Shown here: piece after piece, positions 15,156-22,775 of the stretch
Position numbering within the stretch: the stretch's first letter is position 1
Layout of the letters: each line of letters starts with the position of its first letter
Source: an uncultured Anaerolineales bacterium
Lineage (GTDB): Bacteria; Chloroflexota; Anaerolineae; Anaerolineales; Villigracilaceae
Length of the DNA stretch: 34,230 bases
Assembly (NCBI GenBank): GCA_937928015.1
Contig: CALFXA010000200.1
Location: 1-34,230, forward strand
Direction: 5' to 3'
Position numbers and translations under genes: made by a program
Notes under the pieces: model-generated
What the model was told of the DNA's origin: nothing
The model's database searches: none
What the model saw: only the letters and a program-made list of their open reading frames with translations

Positions 15156-15695
15156 ATGCCCAAGCTGATTCACACCGCCGAGGGGGACGTGCTGATCCGC
15201 ACCGCCACCCTAGCCGATGTGGACGGTTACCGCGCCTTGCGGCTGGAAGCGCTCCAGAAACATCCCACCGCCTTCGGTCAAAGCTATGAGGATATCGTCG
15301 CGCGCCCGTCAAGTTACTGGGTCGAGCGCCTGCAGCCCGATCCAAACCTGTGTGTATTTTTTGCCGAACACGAAGGAACACTGGTCGGCATGACGGGCAT
15401 CGTCCGCCCGGGCGCGCCCAAGGTCAAGCACAGCGCCACCATTTGGGGCGTGTACGTCAACGCCGCCTGGCGCGGACAACACATCGCCGAAGCTTTGATC
15501 GAATCCTGCCTGGATTGGGCCCGTACCAACAAGGTGGTCATCATCAAGCTGGTGGTTATAACCGACAACCAGCCCGCCATCCGTTGCTACGAGCGTTGCG
15601 GCTTCCAGACCTACGGCACGGAGCCGCAAGCCATCTTCCATGACGGAAAGTACTATGACGAATATCTCATGGCCCGTTCCGTGGACAGGACGTAA
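15156..15695 (+). CDS. GNAT-family N-acetyltransferase
   Basis: This encodes 179 residues with the Gcn5-related acetyltransferase fold. The early TLADVDGYRALRLEAL is the alpha-1/alpha-2 region. WGVYVNAAWRGQHIAEALIE carries the acetyl-CoA pyrophosphate loop, here RGQHIA rather than the consensus (Q/R)xxGx(G/A). NQPAIRCYERCGF is the conserved motif B helix and strand. It transfers an acetyl group from acetyl-CoA to an amine on an unknown substrate, with RimI/RimJ-like and antibiotic-acetylating relatives all possible. Its start abuts the lipoprotein stop. Cytoplasmic. Confidence 0.87.
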   Translation: MPKLIHTAEGDVLIRTATLADVDGYRALRLEALQKHPTAFGQSYEDIVARPSSYWVERLQPDPNLCVFFAEHEGTLVGMTGIVRPGAPKVKHSATIWGVYVNAAWRGQHIAEALIESCLDWARTNKVVIIKLVVITDNQPAIRCYERCGFQTYGTEPQAIFHDGKYYDEYLMARSVDRT

Positions 15696-15716
15696 ACTCA
15701 GGCCAAAGGAGAGATT

Positions 15717-15956
15717 ATGTCTGCAGAAGAAGAACTCATCCACCTCAGGGCGCGCGTCTCCGAACTCGAAGAACGCGTCGACCACCTATACAGGCACCTG
15801 GGGATCGCCATGAACGGCGACGCCAATCAGGTGGACTCCAGGATCGTGGAACTGATCCAGCGCGGCAACCTGATCGAGGCCATCAAAATTTATCGCGAGC
15901 TATACCACGTCGGCCTGGCGGAAGCCAAGCTGGCGGTCGAAGGCCTCCGACGATAG
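15717..15956 (+). CDS. Small protein with coiled coil and L7/L12 C-terminal-like domain
   Basis: This encodes 79 residues. Residues 3-30 (EEELIHLRARVSELEERVDHLYRHL) form a heptad-like coiled coil. Residues 42-77 (IVELIQRGNLIEAIKIYRELYHVGLAEAKLAVEGL) match the helix-turn-helix pattern of the bL12 C-terminal domain, including the GLxEAKxxVEG signature that contacts translation factors. The real rplL is about 120-130 residues and has a different N-terminus, so this is a stand-alone paralog of that subdomain; its function is unknown. The ATG has a strong AAAGGAGAG Shine-Dalgarno sequence, and a bidirectional terminator follows the stop. Confidence 0.8.
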   Translation: MSAEEELIHLRARVSELEERVDHLYRHLGIAMNGDANQVDSRIVELIQRGNLIEAIKIYRELYHVGLAEAKLAVEGLRR

Positions 15957-15963
15957 TCCGCAC

Positions 15964-15994
15964 AAAAAATCCCACGGTCAACCGTGGGATTTTT
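15964..15994. terminator. Bidirectional terminator between the L12-like gene and mazG
   Basis: AAAAATCCCACGGT (15965-15978) pairs perfectly with ACCGTGGGATTTTT (15981-15994), with A/T runs on both flanks. It serves the convergent + and - genes ending at 15956 and 15997. Confidence 0.88.
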
Positions 15995-15996
15995 GA

Positions 15997-17064
15997 TTAC
16001 TTCTTTTTCGCTTCCTGCCATAAGGCTTCCATCTCATCCAACGACAAGTCGCTCAAATTACGTTCCTGCTGTTTTGCGCCCGCCTCGATGTAGGCAAAAC
16101 GGGTCTTGAACTTGAGATTGGTCTCGCGCAGCGCGGACTCGGCATCCACCTTCTTCCAGCGCGCCAGGTTGACCAGCGCGAAGAACAGGTCACCCAGTTC
16201 CTCGGCCACGTGGTCAGGCTCCGTCGCCTCCTGCACCTCGCGAATCTCCTCGCGGATCTTGTCTAGCACACCCTCGATCTCGGGCCAGTCGAAGCCCACA
16301 CGCGCGGCGCGATCCTGGTATTCCTGGGCTTGCGTCAACGCAGGCAGGGCGGCGGGCACGCCGTCGAGGATGCCATTCTTTTCTTTCTTATCCTTGCGTT
16401 CCTTCTCTTTCAACTTCTCCCAGTTTTGGAGGACGCCGTCGACGCCATCCACCTGCACCTCGCCGAACACGTGCGGATGACGGCGGATGATCTTGTCGTA
16501 GATTCCCTTCACCACCGAGTTGACGTTGAAGTCGCCCGCCTCGTTGGCGATCTGCGAATTGAGCATGATCTGGAGCAGCAGGTCGCCGAACTCCTCGCGC
16601 ATGGCATCTGTGTCGCCGCTGTCGATGGCGCCCAGCGCCTCGTAGGATTCTTCGAGCAGGTGCGTGCGCAGACTGTCGTGGGACTGCTCGCGATCCCACG
16701 GACAACCGTCAGGTGCGCGCAAATGGGCCACGATCTCCTGAAAGGCCTCGAAGCTCGCACCCGTCGCCAAAGGCTGGACGAACAGGCTGTCCGCGCCGCT
16801 GTTCCAAGATTCCACGCTCTCTTCTTGTTTCTTTCCGCCTGTCACCGACAAAATCGCGTGTTCCTTCGGGTAGACCGCCAGCAGCACCGACCTGACCTGC
16901 GCGGCCAGTTCCGCCGAATCGATGCCCGTGATCAGGGTGGCGCAGTCGGGCGGGGTCGGCAGGACGTGCGCTTCGCGCAGGTCCGCCGCCTCGATCAGGA
17001 CCAGTTTCGAGGGCGGTTCGAGTCCGAGCGTGGAAAAGGTCGCAGCGATCTGGGTGAAGTCCAT
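15997..17064 (-). CDS. mazG: MazG nucleoside triphosphate pyrophosphohydrolase with half methylase-like N-terminus
   Basis: This encodes 355 residues. MazG hydrolyses NTPs to NMP and PPi and is thought to clean nucleotide pools. The first MazG domain (about 105-210) has FQEIVAHLRAPDGCPWDREQSH and the metal-binding EExxE (138-142) plus ExxD (158-161). The second domain (about 235-355) has EEIREVQEA and EELGDLFF. Residues 1-100 resemble the C-terminal half of the tetrapyrrole-methylase domain that precedes MazG in YabN-type proteins (AVYPKEHAILSV at 63-74). The glycine-rich SAM site of a full methylase is absent. The ATG follows GAAGGAGAG, so this short form seems to be the real protein. It is preceded by a hairpin repeat (17094-17125). 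Confidence 0.9.
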   Translation of the reverse strand: MDFTQIAATFSTLGLEPPSKLVLIEAADLREAHVLPTPPDCATLITGIDSAELAAQVRSVLLAVYPKEHAILSVTGGKKQEESVESWNSGADSLFVQPLATGASFEAFQEIVAHLRAPDGCPWDREQSHDSLRTHLLEESYEALGAIDSGDTDAMREEFGDLLLQIMLNSQIANEAGDFNVNSVVKGIYDKIIRRHPHVFGEVQVDGVDGVLQNWEKLKEKERKDKKEKNGILDGVPAALPALTQAQEYQDRAARVGFDWPEIEGVLDKIREEIREVQEATEPDHVAEELGDLFFALVNLARWKKVDAESALRETNLKFKTRFAYIEAGAKQQERNLSDLSLDEMEALWQEAKKK

Positions 17065-17093
17065 CGTTCTCTCCTTCGGATTAAAACGTAAAA

Positions 17094-17125
17094 CGTAATT
17101 CGTAAAGTGTCCCTTACGAATTACG
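17094..17125. repeat. AT-rich inverted repeat between rpsI and mazG
   Basis: CGTAATTCGTAA (17094-17105) pairs perfectly over 12 bp with TTACGAATTACG (17114-17125) around an 8-base loop, and partial repeats of ACGTAA flank it. It lies downstream of rpsI, the last superoperon gene. It may end that transcript, though no clean T run follows. Confidence 0.65.
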
Positions 17126-17159
17126 CATTACGATTCGCGCAACAGGTTGTAAAACCGAT

Positions 17160-17555
17160 TTAGCGCTTGGTGTAGGTCGGGGCCTTGCGAGCGCGCTTGA
17201 GACCTGGTTTCTTGCGTTCCTTGATGCGGGCATCGCGGGTCAGCAGGCCAAATTTGCGCAAGGCGGAGGTCCAGTCCTTGTTGATGAGCAGGAGGGCGCG
17301 GGCGAGGCCCAGGCGAACCGCCTCGGTCTGACCCGTCACGCCGCCGCCGTTGACCACCACCGTCACATCGTACTTCTGGAGGTCCTCACCCACTGCGGTG
17401 AACGCGCGCAGGATGTCCTGCAGGTCACCGATGCGGGTGAAATAGGCGGCCGCTTCCTTGCCGTTGACTTCGAACTTGCCGGAGCCGCTCATCAGACGCA
17501 CACGCGCGCTGCTTTCCTTGCGGCGACCAACGCCTTCAAAATATTGAACAGACAT
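17160..17555 (-). CDS. rpsI: 30S ribosomal protein S9 (uS9)
   Basis: This encodes 131 residues, standard for the family. It contains the N-terminal EGVGRRKESSARVRL, the central NGGGVTGQTEAVRLGLARALL and the basic C-terminal tail ending in KR, whose last residues reach the P-site tRNA in the 30S head. The C-terminus APTYTKR replaces the common PQFSKR but keeps the terminal Lys-Arg. It follows rplM by 19 bases, the usual rplM-rpsI pair, and is the last gene of the cluster. Confidence 0.97.
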   Translation of the reverse strand: MSVQYFEGVGRRKESSARVRLMSGSGKFEVNGKEAAAYFTRIGDLQDILRAFTAVGEDLQKYDVTVVVNGGGVTGQTEAVRLGLARALLLINKDWTSALRKFGLLTRDARIKERKKPGLKRARKAPTYTKR

Positions 17556-17574
17556 AATGGCTCTCCGTTCCTTT

Positions 17575-18018
17575 CTACTTCAGTTCCTGGGGCTGGCTCG
17601 AGCCATGCGGGTGATTCGGCCCGCCATAGATCTTCAAGCGCTTGAGCAGGGAGCGGCCCATGCGATTGTGCGGCAGCATGCCCCACACAGCCGCGCGCAG
17701 AGCGCGGTCGGGATGTTGCTTCAATTGATCGCGCAGCGAAATGCTCGTGATACCGCCGGGATAGCCCGACACGCGATGATAGGTCTTGGTATCGAGGCGG
17801 CTGTTGGTGCGCGTGCCGGTCACGGTGACCTTCTCCGCGTTGACCACGATCACATAGTCGCCCATCTCCACGCCGGGCGTGAAGGACGGCTTGTGTTTGC
17901 CGAGCAGCACGTGAGCAATGCGGGTGGCCAGGCGGCCCAAATTCTGGCCGTCGGCGTCCACCACATACCACTTGCGCTCGATCTCGCTCGCTTTCGGATA
18001 GTACGTCTTCTGTTGCAC
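17575..18018 (-). CDS. rplM: 50S ribosomal protein L13 (uL13)
   Basis: This encodes 147 residues. Diagnostic stretches are RKWYVVDADGQNLGRLATRIA, GKHKPSFTPGVEMGDYVIVVNAEKV, YHRVSGYPGG and WGMLPHNRMGRSLLKRLKIY. It is an early-assembly 23S rRNA-binding protein. The start is GTG at 18018, supported by GGAGAG nine bases upstream. It sits between truA and rpsI, the order also found in Firmicutes. Confidence 0.97.
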   Translation of the reverse strand: MQQKTYYPKASEIERKWYVVDADGQNLGRLATRIAHVLLGKHKPSFTPGVEMGDYVIVVNAEKVTVTGTRTNSRLDTKTYHRVSGYPGGITSISLRDQLKQHPDRALRAAVWGMLPHNRMGRSLLKRLKIYGGPNHPHGSSQPQELK

Positions 18019-18061
18019 TTTCGTCTCTCCGTTTCGTTATCTTTTTTCAGAACCAGATGAT

Positions 18062-18814
18062 TCAATAGGTGACTTCGACCAGTGTCAGGCCATGCGCGGG
18101 AGCCAGCCCGGAGGGAAGGTCCGTTTTTCGTGGACCCTGGGCCTGTTCCGCTAAAGAACAGGCCACCGCCTCCGTTGAGGCTTTTCCCTGCGCCACGGCC
18201 ACCTGGACGAAAACCAGCCGTCGGACCATGCGGTACAAAAATGCGTCCGCCTGGACCTCGAACTGCCACTCGTCTGCGCTCACAGACCGCCATTCGGCTT
18301 TCATCACGGTGCGCACCGTCGTACCTTTGGGGGTCGTCGGCGAACCGAAGGCCGCAAAGTCGTGCCTTCCCATGAGAAGAGCCGCAGTCTGGACGAGGCA
18401 TTCGCCATCCACCGCAGGCCAGGTTCGCCAGGCCAGTTTCTCGCGTAACGGGTCGCGGACCGGCTGACAGAACAGGCGATAACGGTAGCGGCGGGAGGTC
18501 GCGTCGAAGCGGGGATGGAAATCATCCCGCGCAACTCGCGCCTCACGCACAGCCATGTCGGCTGGCAAATACGCGTTCAGCGCGTTCACGAGTTCGCCGT
18601 CTGCGTGGGACCAATCGAGGTCGAACGCAGCCACTTGTCCCGTGGCATGAACGCCAGAGTCCGTCCGCCCGGCGATGAGGACCGAGGTTCCAGACCAGCC
18701 TACTTTGCGCAGGGCTTTTTCCAAATCGCCCTGGACAGTTCGGGAATTTGCCTGCCGCTGGCTGCCCTCGAAGAGGGTGCCGTCGTAGGCAAGGATCACC
18801 TGGTAACGTGCCAT
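18062..18814 (-). CDS. truA: tRNA pseudouridine(38-40) synthase TruA
   Basis: This encodes 250 residues. TruA isomerises uridines 38-40 in the tRNA anticodon stem-loop. The catalytic aspartate is Asp52 in AGRTDSGVHATGQV. Other family signatures are LAYDGTLFEGSQRQ at the N-terminus, SRRYRYRLF in the middle, HDFAAF (about 153-158) and FLYRMVRRLV near the C-terminus. It lies 35 bases after rplQ and 43 bases before rplM, so it is probably cotranscribed with the ribosomal genes. Confidence 0.95.
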   Translation of the reverse strand: MARYQVILAYDGTLFEGSQRQANSRTVQGDLEKALRKVGWSGTSVLIAGRTDSGVHATGQVAAFDLDWSHADGELVNALNAYLPADMAVREARVARDDFHPRFDATSRRYRYRLFCQPVRDPLREKLAWRTWPAVDGECLVQTAALLMGRHDFAAFGSPTTPKGTTVRTVMKAEWRSVSADEWQFEVQADAFLYRMVRRLVFVQVAVAQGKASTEAVACSLAEQAQGPRKTDLPSGLAPAHGLTLVEVTY

Positions 18815-18849
18815 ATCAGTTGGCGCTTTGCCAACCGTCGTTCACAGAA

Positions 18850-19227
18850 CTACTCTTCGACCAGTTCGAGGATGACCATCTCGGCCGAGTCGCCCAGACG
18901 GGGTCCCAGCTTGATGACGCGCGTGTAGCCGCCCGGGCGGGTGGCAAAGCGCGGGGCAATCTCGTCGAACAGGCGCTTGACGAGTTGGTTGTCTCCCAGG
19001 CGGGAGGCCACCAGGCGGCGGGCGTGGACCTTGGCGCTGTCACTGGCGTCGGCGCTGTTGCGCGCGATGGTGATCAGGCGTTCAGCGTCGCCGCGCACCG
19101 CGGCCGCTTTGGCCTTGGTGGTCTGGATCCGCTCGTGGGTAAAGAGCTGTTTGATCAGGTTGCGCCTCAGGGCAATGCGAGCGCCCATGGTGCGTCCCAG
19201 TTTGTAACCAGAAACCGAATGTCGCAT
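18850..19227 (-). CDS. rplQ: 50S ribosomal protein L17 (bL17)
   Basis: This encodes 125 residues, near the usual 115-130. It has the conserved [37 protein letters not shown]-terminal segment, [10 protein letters not shown] and the C-terminal [26 protein letters not shown]. It binds 23S rRNA near the peptide exit tunnel. It begins 7 bases after rpoA, the conserved end of the alpha operon. Confidence 0.97.
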   Translation of the reverse strand: MRHSVSGYKLGRTMGARIALRRNLIKQLFTHERIQTTKAKAAAVRGDAERLITIARNSADASDSAKVHARRLVASRLGDNQLVKRLFDEIAPRFATRPGGYTRVIKLGPRLGDSAEMVILELVEE

Positions 19228-19234
19228 CTTTCAA

Positions 19235-20203
19235 TTACTCCGCAGAGGTCGTATCGTCTTTCAGAAAGCCTTTTTCGCGCATCTTCTGACGCAGTTCGTC
19301 GAGGCTCTTTTCACCGAAGTTTCGGATGGACATGACGGCTGTCTCACCCTTTTCGAGCAGGTCGAGTACATCACCGACGGTGGTGATGCCCGTGCGCTTC
19401 AAGGAGTTGAAGACGCGCACGGAGAGGTCGAGGGCCTCCACAGGAGTCTCGGCCACTTCGCTGCTCAGGCGGCTTCCGCTCACCTCGCGCTCCACCGACA
19501 CGGCCAGGGTCTCTTCGTTGACGCCCGCGATGTAGCGCAGGTGGTCGATGAGGAACTTGGCCGAGGTGCTGAGCGAACGCTCGGGCGAAATGGTGCCGTC
19601 GGTCCAGATATCGAGGACGAGCTTGTCGTAGTTGGTGCTCTGGCCCACGCGGGCGGAGACCACCTCCCAGTTGACGCGCTTGACCGGGCTGAAGATGGCA
19701 TCCACCGGCAGTTCGCCGATAGGCATGTGCCCGGAGCGATCATTGGCCGGGGAGTACCCGTGGCCGCGCTCGACCGTCAACTCGATATCGAGTTTGGTTT
19801 TGTTATTGTCCACGGTGAAGAGGTAGAGGTCGGGGTTGACGATCTCCACTTCGGCCGGGGTGATGATGTCGGCGGCGGTGACAGTGCCCTCGCCGCGGAC
19901 TTCCAAATGCATGCGGGTGCTATCCACGCCGTCCAGTTTGATGCGCAGTTGTTTGATCTGCAGCATGACCTGGATGACGTCTTCCCGCACACCGGGGATG
20001 TCGCTGAATTCGTGCAGAACGTCCGCAATTCGGACGGAGGTCACAGCCGCGCCATCCAGCGAGGAAAGCAACACACGGCGCAGGGCGTTGCCCAACGTCA
20101 CACCGTAGCCGCGTTCCAGCGGGCTGATTGTAAATTTGCCGTAATTTCGAGCCTCAGCTTCCCGCTCGATCTTCGGCATGACCATGTTCGTGATACCCGT
20201 CAC
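19235..20203 (-). CDS. rpoA: DNA-directed RNA polymerase subunit alpha
   Basis: This encodes 322 residues. The N-terminal dimerisation and assembly domain includes FTISPLERGYGVTLGNALRRVLLSS (about 24-48) and the ERGHGYSPANDRS loop. A linker leads to the C-terminal domain (about 250-322) with LDLSVRVFNSLKRTGITTVGDVL and MSIRNFGEKSLDEL, the DNA/activator-binding helix-hairpin-helix. The start is taken as GTG at 20203, with GAGAGGTGAACC upstream; an internal ATG at 20185 is the alternative. A 10-bp hairpin lies between rpsD and this gene. Confidence 0.97.
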   Translation of the reverse strand: MTGITNMVMPKIEREAEARNYGKFTISPLERGYGVTLGNALRRVLLSSLDGAAVTSVRIADVLHEFSDIPGVREDVIQVMLQIKQLRIKLDGVDSTRMHLEVRGEGTVTAADIITPAEVEIVNPDLYLFTVDNNKTKLDIELTVERGHGYSPANDRSGHMPIGELPVDAIFSPVKRVNWEVVSARVGQSTNYDKLVLDIWTDGTISPERSLSTSAKFLIDHLRYIAGVNEETLAVSVEREVSGSRLSSEVAETPVEALDLSVRVFNSLKRTGITTVGDVLDLLEKGETAVMSIRNFGEKSLDELRQKMREKGFLKDDTTSAE

Positions 20204-20232
20204 GGTTCACCTCTCTCTTTATGACAGAAGAG

Positions 20233-20259
20233 GATGGGCCGGTAAATGGCCGGCCCATC
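20233..20259 (-). promoter_or_regulatory. 10-bp GC-rich hairpin in the rpsD-rpoA spacer
   Basis: GATGGGCCGG (20233-20242) pairs perfectly with CCGGCCCATC (20250-20259) around a 7-base loop. No T run follows, so it is not a standard terminator. It could stabilise mRNA, attenuate or bind a protein such as S4, and may set rpoA output relative to the ribosomal genes. Confidence 0.55.
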
Positions 20260-20273
20260 ATGCCATTGGCGGA

Positions 20274-20927
20274 CTAACGGCGCGAATAGTACTCGACGAT
20301 CAGCTGTTCATCCAGGCTGCCATCGATCTCGGCGCGCTCCGGCAGGCGTGCAACCATGCCGGTCATGCTCTTCAGGTCGCGATTAAGCCAAGCCGGCGAG
20401 TTGCGGACTTCAGCGTTCAGGTCCTTGAAATAGGACAGACGCGCCGAACCTTCGCGGATGGCAATCTGGTCGCCCTGCGTCAGCAGCATCGAGGGGACGT
20501 CCGTGCGGCGGCCGTTCACGGTGAAATGACCGTGGGTCACCAACAGGCGAGCCTGGGCGCGGCTGGACGCAAAGCCCAGGCGGAAGATCACGTTATCCAG
20601 GCGGGACTCGAGGATCTGGAGCAGGTTAAGACCTGTCAGGCCCAGGCGTCCACGCGCAGTTTCATAATAGCGGCGGAACTGGCGCTCAAGCACGCCATAC
20701 ACGCGGCGGGCTTTCTGCTTGGCGCGCAACTGGCGGGCGAAGTCAGACTCGCGCCCGGTGCGGTTGGGACCGCCGCCGGAACGTCCCGCAGTGCGGCCGT
20801 GCTGGCCAGGGGCAAAGCTGCGCTTTTCAAAAGCGCACTTCGGGGTGAAGCAGCGCTCACCCTTCAGATAAAGTTTTTCGCCTTCGCGCCGGCAAAGTTT
20901 GCAAACCGGTCCAAGTGATTTCGACAT
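20274..20927 (-). CDS. rpsD: 30S ribosomal protein S4 (uS4), zinc-binding type
   Basis: This encodes 217 residues. S4 nucleates 30S assembly on 16S rRNA. The N-terminal zinc site Cys9-x2-Cys12-x13-Cys26-x4-Cys31 matches the spacing in the Thermus protein. [11 protein letters not shown] and the S4 RNA-binding domain ([32 protein letters not shown], about 107-140) are clear. It is the fourth gene of the rpmJ-rpsM-rpsK-rpsD-rpoA-rplQ block. Confidence 0.97.
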   Translation of the reverse strand: MSKSLGPVCKLCRREGEKLYLKGERCFTPKCAFEKRSFAPGQHGRTAGRSGGGPNRTGRESDFARQLRAKQKARRVYGVLERQFRRYYETARGRLGLTGLNLLQILESRLDNVIFRLGFASSRAQARLLVTHGHFTVNGRRTDVPSMLLTQGDQIAIREGSARLSYFKDLNAEVRNSPAWLNRDLKSMTGMVARLPERAEIDGSLDEQLIVEYYSRR

Positions 20928-20949
20928 ATTGGAGCTACCTCACCTAAAA

Positions 20950-21354
20950 CTACACGCGGCGCTTCTTCGGAGGACGGCAGCCGTTGTGAGGGACTGGCGT
21001 GATATCCGACATGGAACGCACTTTCATGCCCATGGACTGAACGGCGCGGATGGCATTCTCGCGGCCGGGACCAGGGCCCTTGACGAACAGTTCAACTTCC
21101 TGGATGCCCAACTGTTGGGCAGCCTTCACGGCCTGCTCGGCAGCCAGACGGGCGGCAAAGGGCGTGCTCTTGCGGGAGCCCTTGAAGCCAGCCGAACCAG
21201 CGCTGCCCCAAGCGACCGTATTGCCTTCGTTGTCCGTCACGGTGACGATTGTGTTATTGAAGGAAGCAAAAATGTGCACCTGCCCGGAGGACAGGGTGCG
21301 CTTCCCCTTTTTGGCGCCGGTGGAGCGCCGGGTGGAACGTACACTCTGAGCCAT
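20950..21354 (-). CDS. rpsK: 30S ribosomal protein S11 (uS11)
   Basis: This encodes 134 residues. It has [59 protein letters not shown] and the C-terminal [18 protein letters not shown]. It lies on the 30S platform next to the E-site mRNA path. The basic N-terminal extension of about 20 residues is slightly longer than in E. coli. It lies between rpsM and rpsD, as in most alpha operons. Confidence 0.97.
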   Translation of the reverse strand: MAQSVRSTRRSTGAKKGKRTLSSGQVHIFASFNNTIVTVTDNEGNTVAWGSAGSAGFKGSRKSTPFAARLAAEQAVKAAQQLGIQEVELFVKGPGPGRENAIRAVQSMGMKVRSMSDITPVPHNGCRPPKKRRV

Positions 21355-21377
21355 TTTCTATACCTTTCGGGTCAGGA

Positions 21378-21764
21378 TTACTTCTTGCCGCCACGGCGAC
21401 GACCGCGCCCGGCCACCGTCTTCTTGGTGCCCTTGCGGGTGCGGGAGTTCGTACGTGTGCGCTGCCCATTGACGGGCAGGTTGCGGCGGTGACGCAGGCC
21501 ACGATAGGAGCCGATTTCGATCAGGCGCTTGATGTTCATCTGAACTTCGCGACGCAGATCGCCCTCGACCTTGAAATTTTTGGAGATGTACTCGCGCAAA
21601 GCGGAAACATCCGCCTCGCTCAGGTCCTTCACACGGATGTCGGGATTGACTTTGGTGTGGTTAAGGATCTCTTGCGCGCGCGTGGGCCCGATACCAAAGA
21701 TATAGGTCAGGCCAACTTCAACCCGCTTGTTGCGGGGCAGGTCAACACCTTCGATTCTCGCCAT
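21378..21764 (-). CDS. rpsM: 30S ribosomal protein S13 (uS13)
   Basis: This encodes 128 residues. [33 protein letters not shown] is the N-terminal helix-two-turns-helix region. [28 protein letters not shown] is the conserved RNA-binding stretch, followed by a very basic tail that reaches the tRNAs. It forms bridges to the 50S subunit in the 30S head. It follows rpmJ by 11 bases. Confidence 0.97.
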   Translation of the reverse strand: MARIEGVDLPRNKRVEVGLTYIFGIGPTRAQEILNHTKVNPDIRVKDLSEADVSALREYISKNFKVEGDLRREVQMNIKRLIEIGSYRGLRHRRNLPVNGQRTRTNSRTRKGTKKTVAGRGRRRGGKK

Positions 21765-21775
21765 AGGTTAATGTC

Positions 21776-21889
21776 CTATCCCTGTCGCTGCTTGTGTTTG
21801 GGATTTTCGCAAATGATATAGATGCGCCCCTTGCGCCGTACAATGCGGCACTTGGCGCAACGCTTGCGAATGGAGGGTGATACTTTCAT
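21776..21889 (-). CDS. rpmJ: 50S ribosomal protein L36 (bL36), zinc-ribbon type
   Basis: This encodes 37 residues, the family's normal size. The sequence begins [14 protein letters not shown], and the zinc ligands are Cys11, Cys14, Cys27 and His32 (CENPKH), the zinc-binding form. The ATG at 21889 follows a GGAGACC Shine-Dalgarno sequence and stops with TAG at 21776. It is the first gene after the 100-base gap downstream of map, where infA would normally lie, and directly follows a promoter-like sequence. Confidence 0.95.
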   Translation of the reverse strand: MKVSPSIRKRCAKCRIVRRKGRIYIICENPKHKQRQG

Positions 21890-21941
21890 GAAATTCGGTC
21901 TCCTTGCTCAATGATTGCCATGCGGCACAACCAAAGAACTG

Positions 21942-21970
21942 ATTATACTTGCACTTTTTTGTTCCGTCCA
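21942..21970 (-). promoter_or_regulatory. Promoter for the rpmJ-rpsM-rpsK-rpsD-rpoA-rplQ block
   Basis: On the - strand TGGACG (21970-21965) and a perfect TATAAT (21947-21942) are 17 bases apart. The predicted start near 21935 gives a leader of about 45 nt before the rpmJ ATG. It lies exactly in the map-rpmJ gap. Confidence 0.65.
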
Positions 21971-21978
21971 GCGTGTCG

Positions 21979-21996
21979 CCTGTGACGTTTCACAGG
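21979..21996 (-). terminator. Short hairpin over the map stop codon
   Basis: CCTGTGA (21979-21985) pairs with TCACAGG (21990-21996) around a 4-base loop. It overlaps the map stop at 21990-21992. No T run follows on the - strand, so it is at most a weak terminator or a 3'-end stabiliser. Confidence 0.35.
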
Positions 21997-22760
21997 ACAG
22001 TCAGGAGGAGGGGATCCCCTTCGGTAACGGCGATGCTATGTTCAAAGTGCGCCGTTAGTGATCCGTCGGCAGAGACGACCGTCCACTGGTCGGGCAAAAC
22101 GCGCGTTTCTTCCGTTCCAATCAAGACCATCGGTTCGATCGCGATGGTCATGCCGGGACGCAGGAGAGTGCCCGTTCCCGGGATCCCATAGTTGGGAACC
22201 TGCGGGCCTTCGTGCATCTCGCGTCCGACGCCGTGGCCTGTGTACTCGCGCGTCAGGTAGTAGCCACGGCTTTCAACATACTGCTGTATCGCCGCTGAAA
22301 CGTCGCCCGTCTTGTTGCCGGCGCGCATCTTGTCGATGCCCGCATACAGGGCGCCTTCGGTGACTTCCAGCAGGGCCTTCGCCTCGGAGGAGATCTCCCC
22401 CACCCCACCCGTATAGGCAGAGTCGGCGACAAAGCCTTCATGCACCGTCCCGCAATCGACCGAGACGATGTCCCCTTCCTTCAGCTTGCGCTTCTTGTTG
22501 GGGATACCGTGCACCAGCTCGTCGTTGATCGAGATCGTGACAGAGGTTGGGAACGGCGGACGGCCATAGCCCTTGAAAGGCGAAAAGCATCCGTATGACT
22601 TCAGCACTTCCTCAGCAGCCGCGTTGAGGTCGGCAGTCGTCACACCGGGTTGTAAAAGAGCCTTGGTGGCCGCCAGTACACTGGCGTTAATGCGTCCCGC
22701 TTCGCGCATGATCTTCAACTCGGCGGGGGATTTCAAATGGATCTGGCGGGCCCAATTCAT
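21990..22760 (-). CDS. map: Methionine aminopeptidase, type I
   Basis: This encodes 256 residues. It removes the initiator Met from nascent proteins. The five dinuclear-metal ligands are Asp102 and Asp113 (VDCGTVHEGFVADSAYT), His176 (GHGVGREMHEGP), Glu209 (AIEPM) and Glu240 (AHFEHS). His84 in VHGIP is the substrate-contact His. The numbering is offset by five from E. coli MetAP. It lies 15 bases after adk, the usual adk-map order. It lacks the zinc-finger N-terminal extension seen in some bacteria. Confidence 0.97.
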   Translation of the reverse strand: MNWARQIHLKSPAELKIMREAGRINASVLAATKALLQPGVTTADLNAAAEEVLKSYGCFSPFKGYGRPPFPTSVTISINDELVHGIPNKKRKLKEGDIVSVDCGTVHEGFVADSAYTGGVGEISSEAKALLEVTEGALYAGIDKMRAGNKTGDVSAAIQQYVESRGYYLTREYTGHGVGREMHEGPQVPNYGIPGTGTLLRPGMTIAIEPMVLIGTEETRVLPDQWTVVSADGSLTAHFEHSIAVTEGDPLLLTVL

Positions 22761-22775
22761 CGATAACTACTTCTT

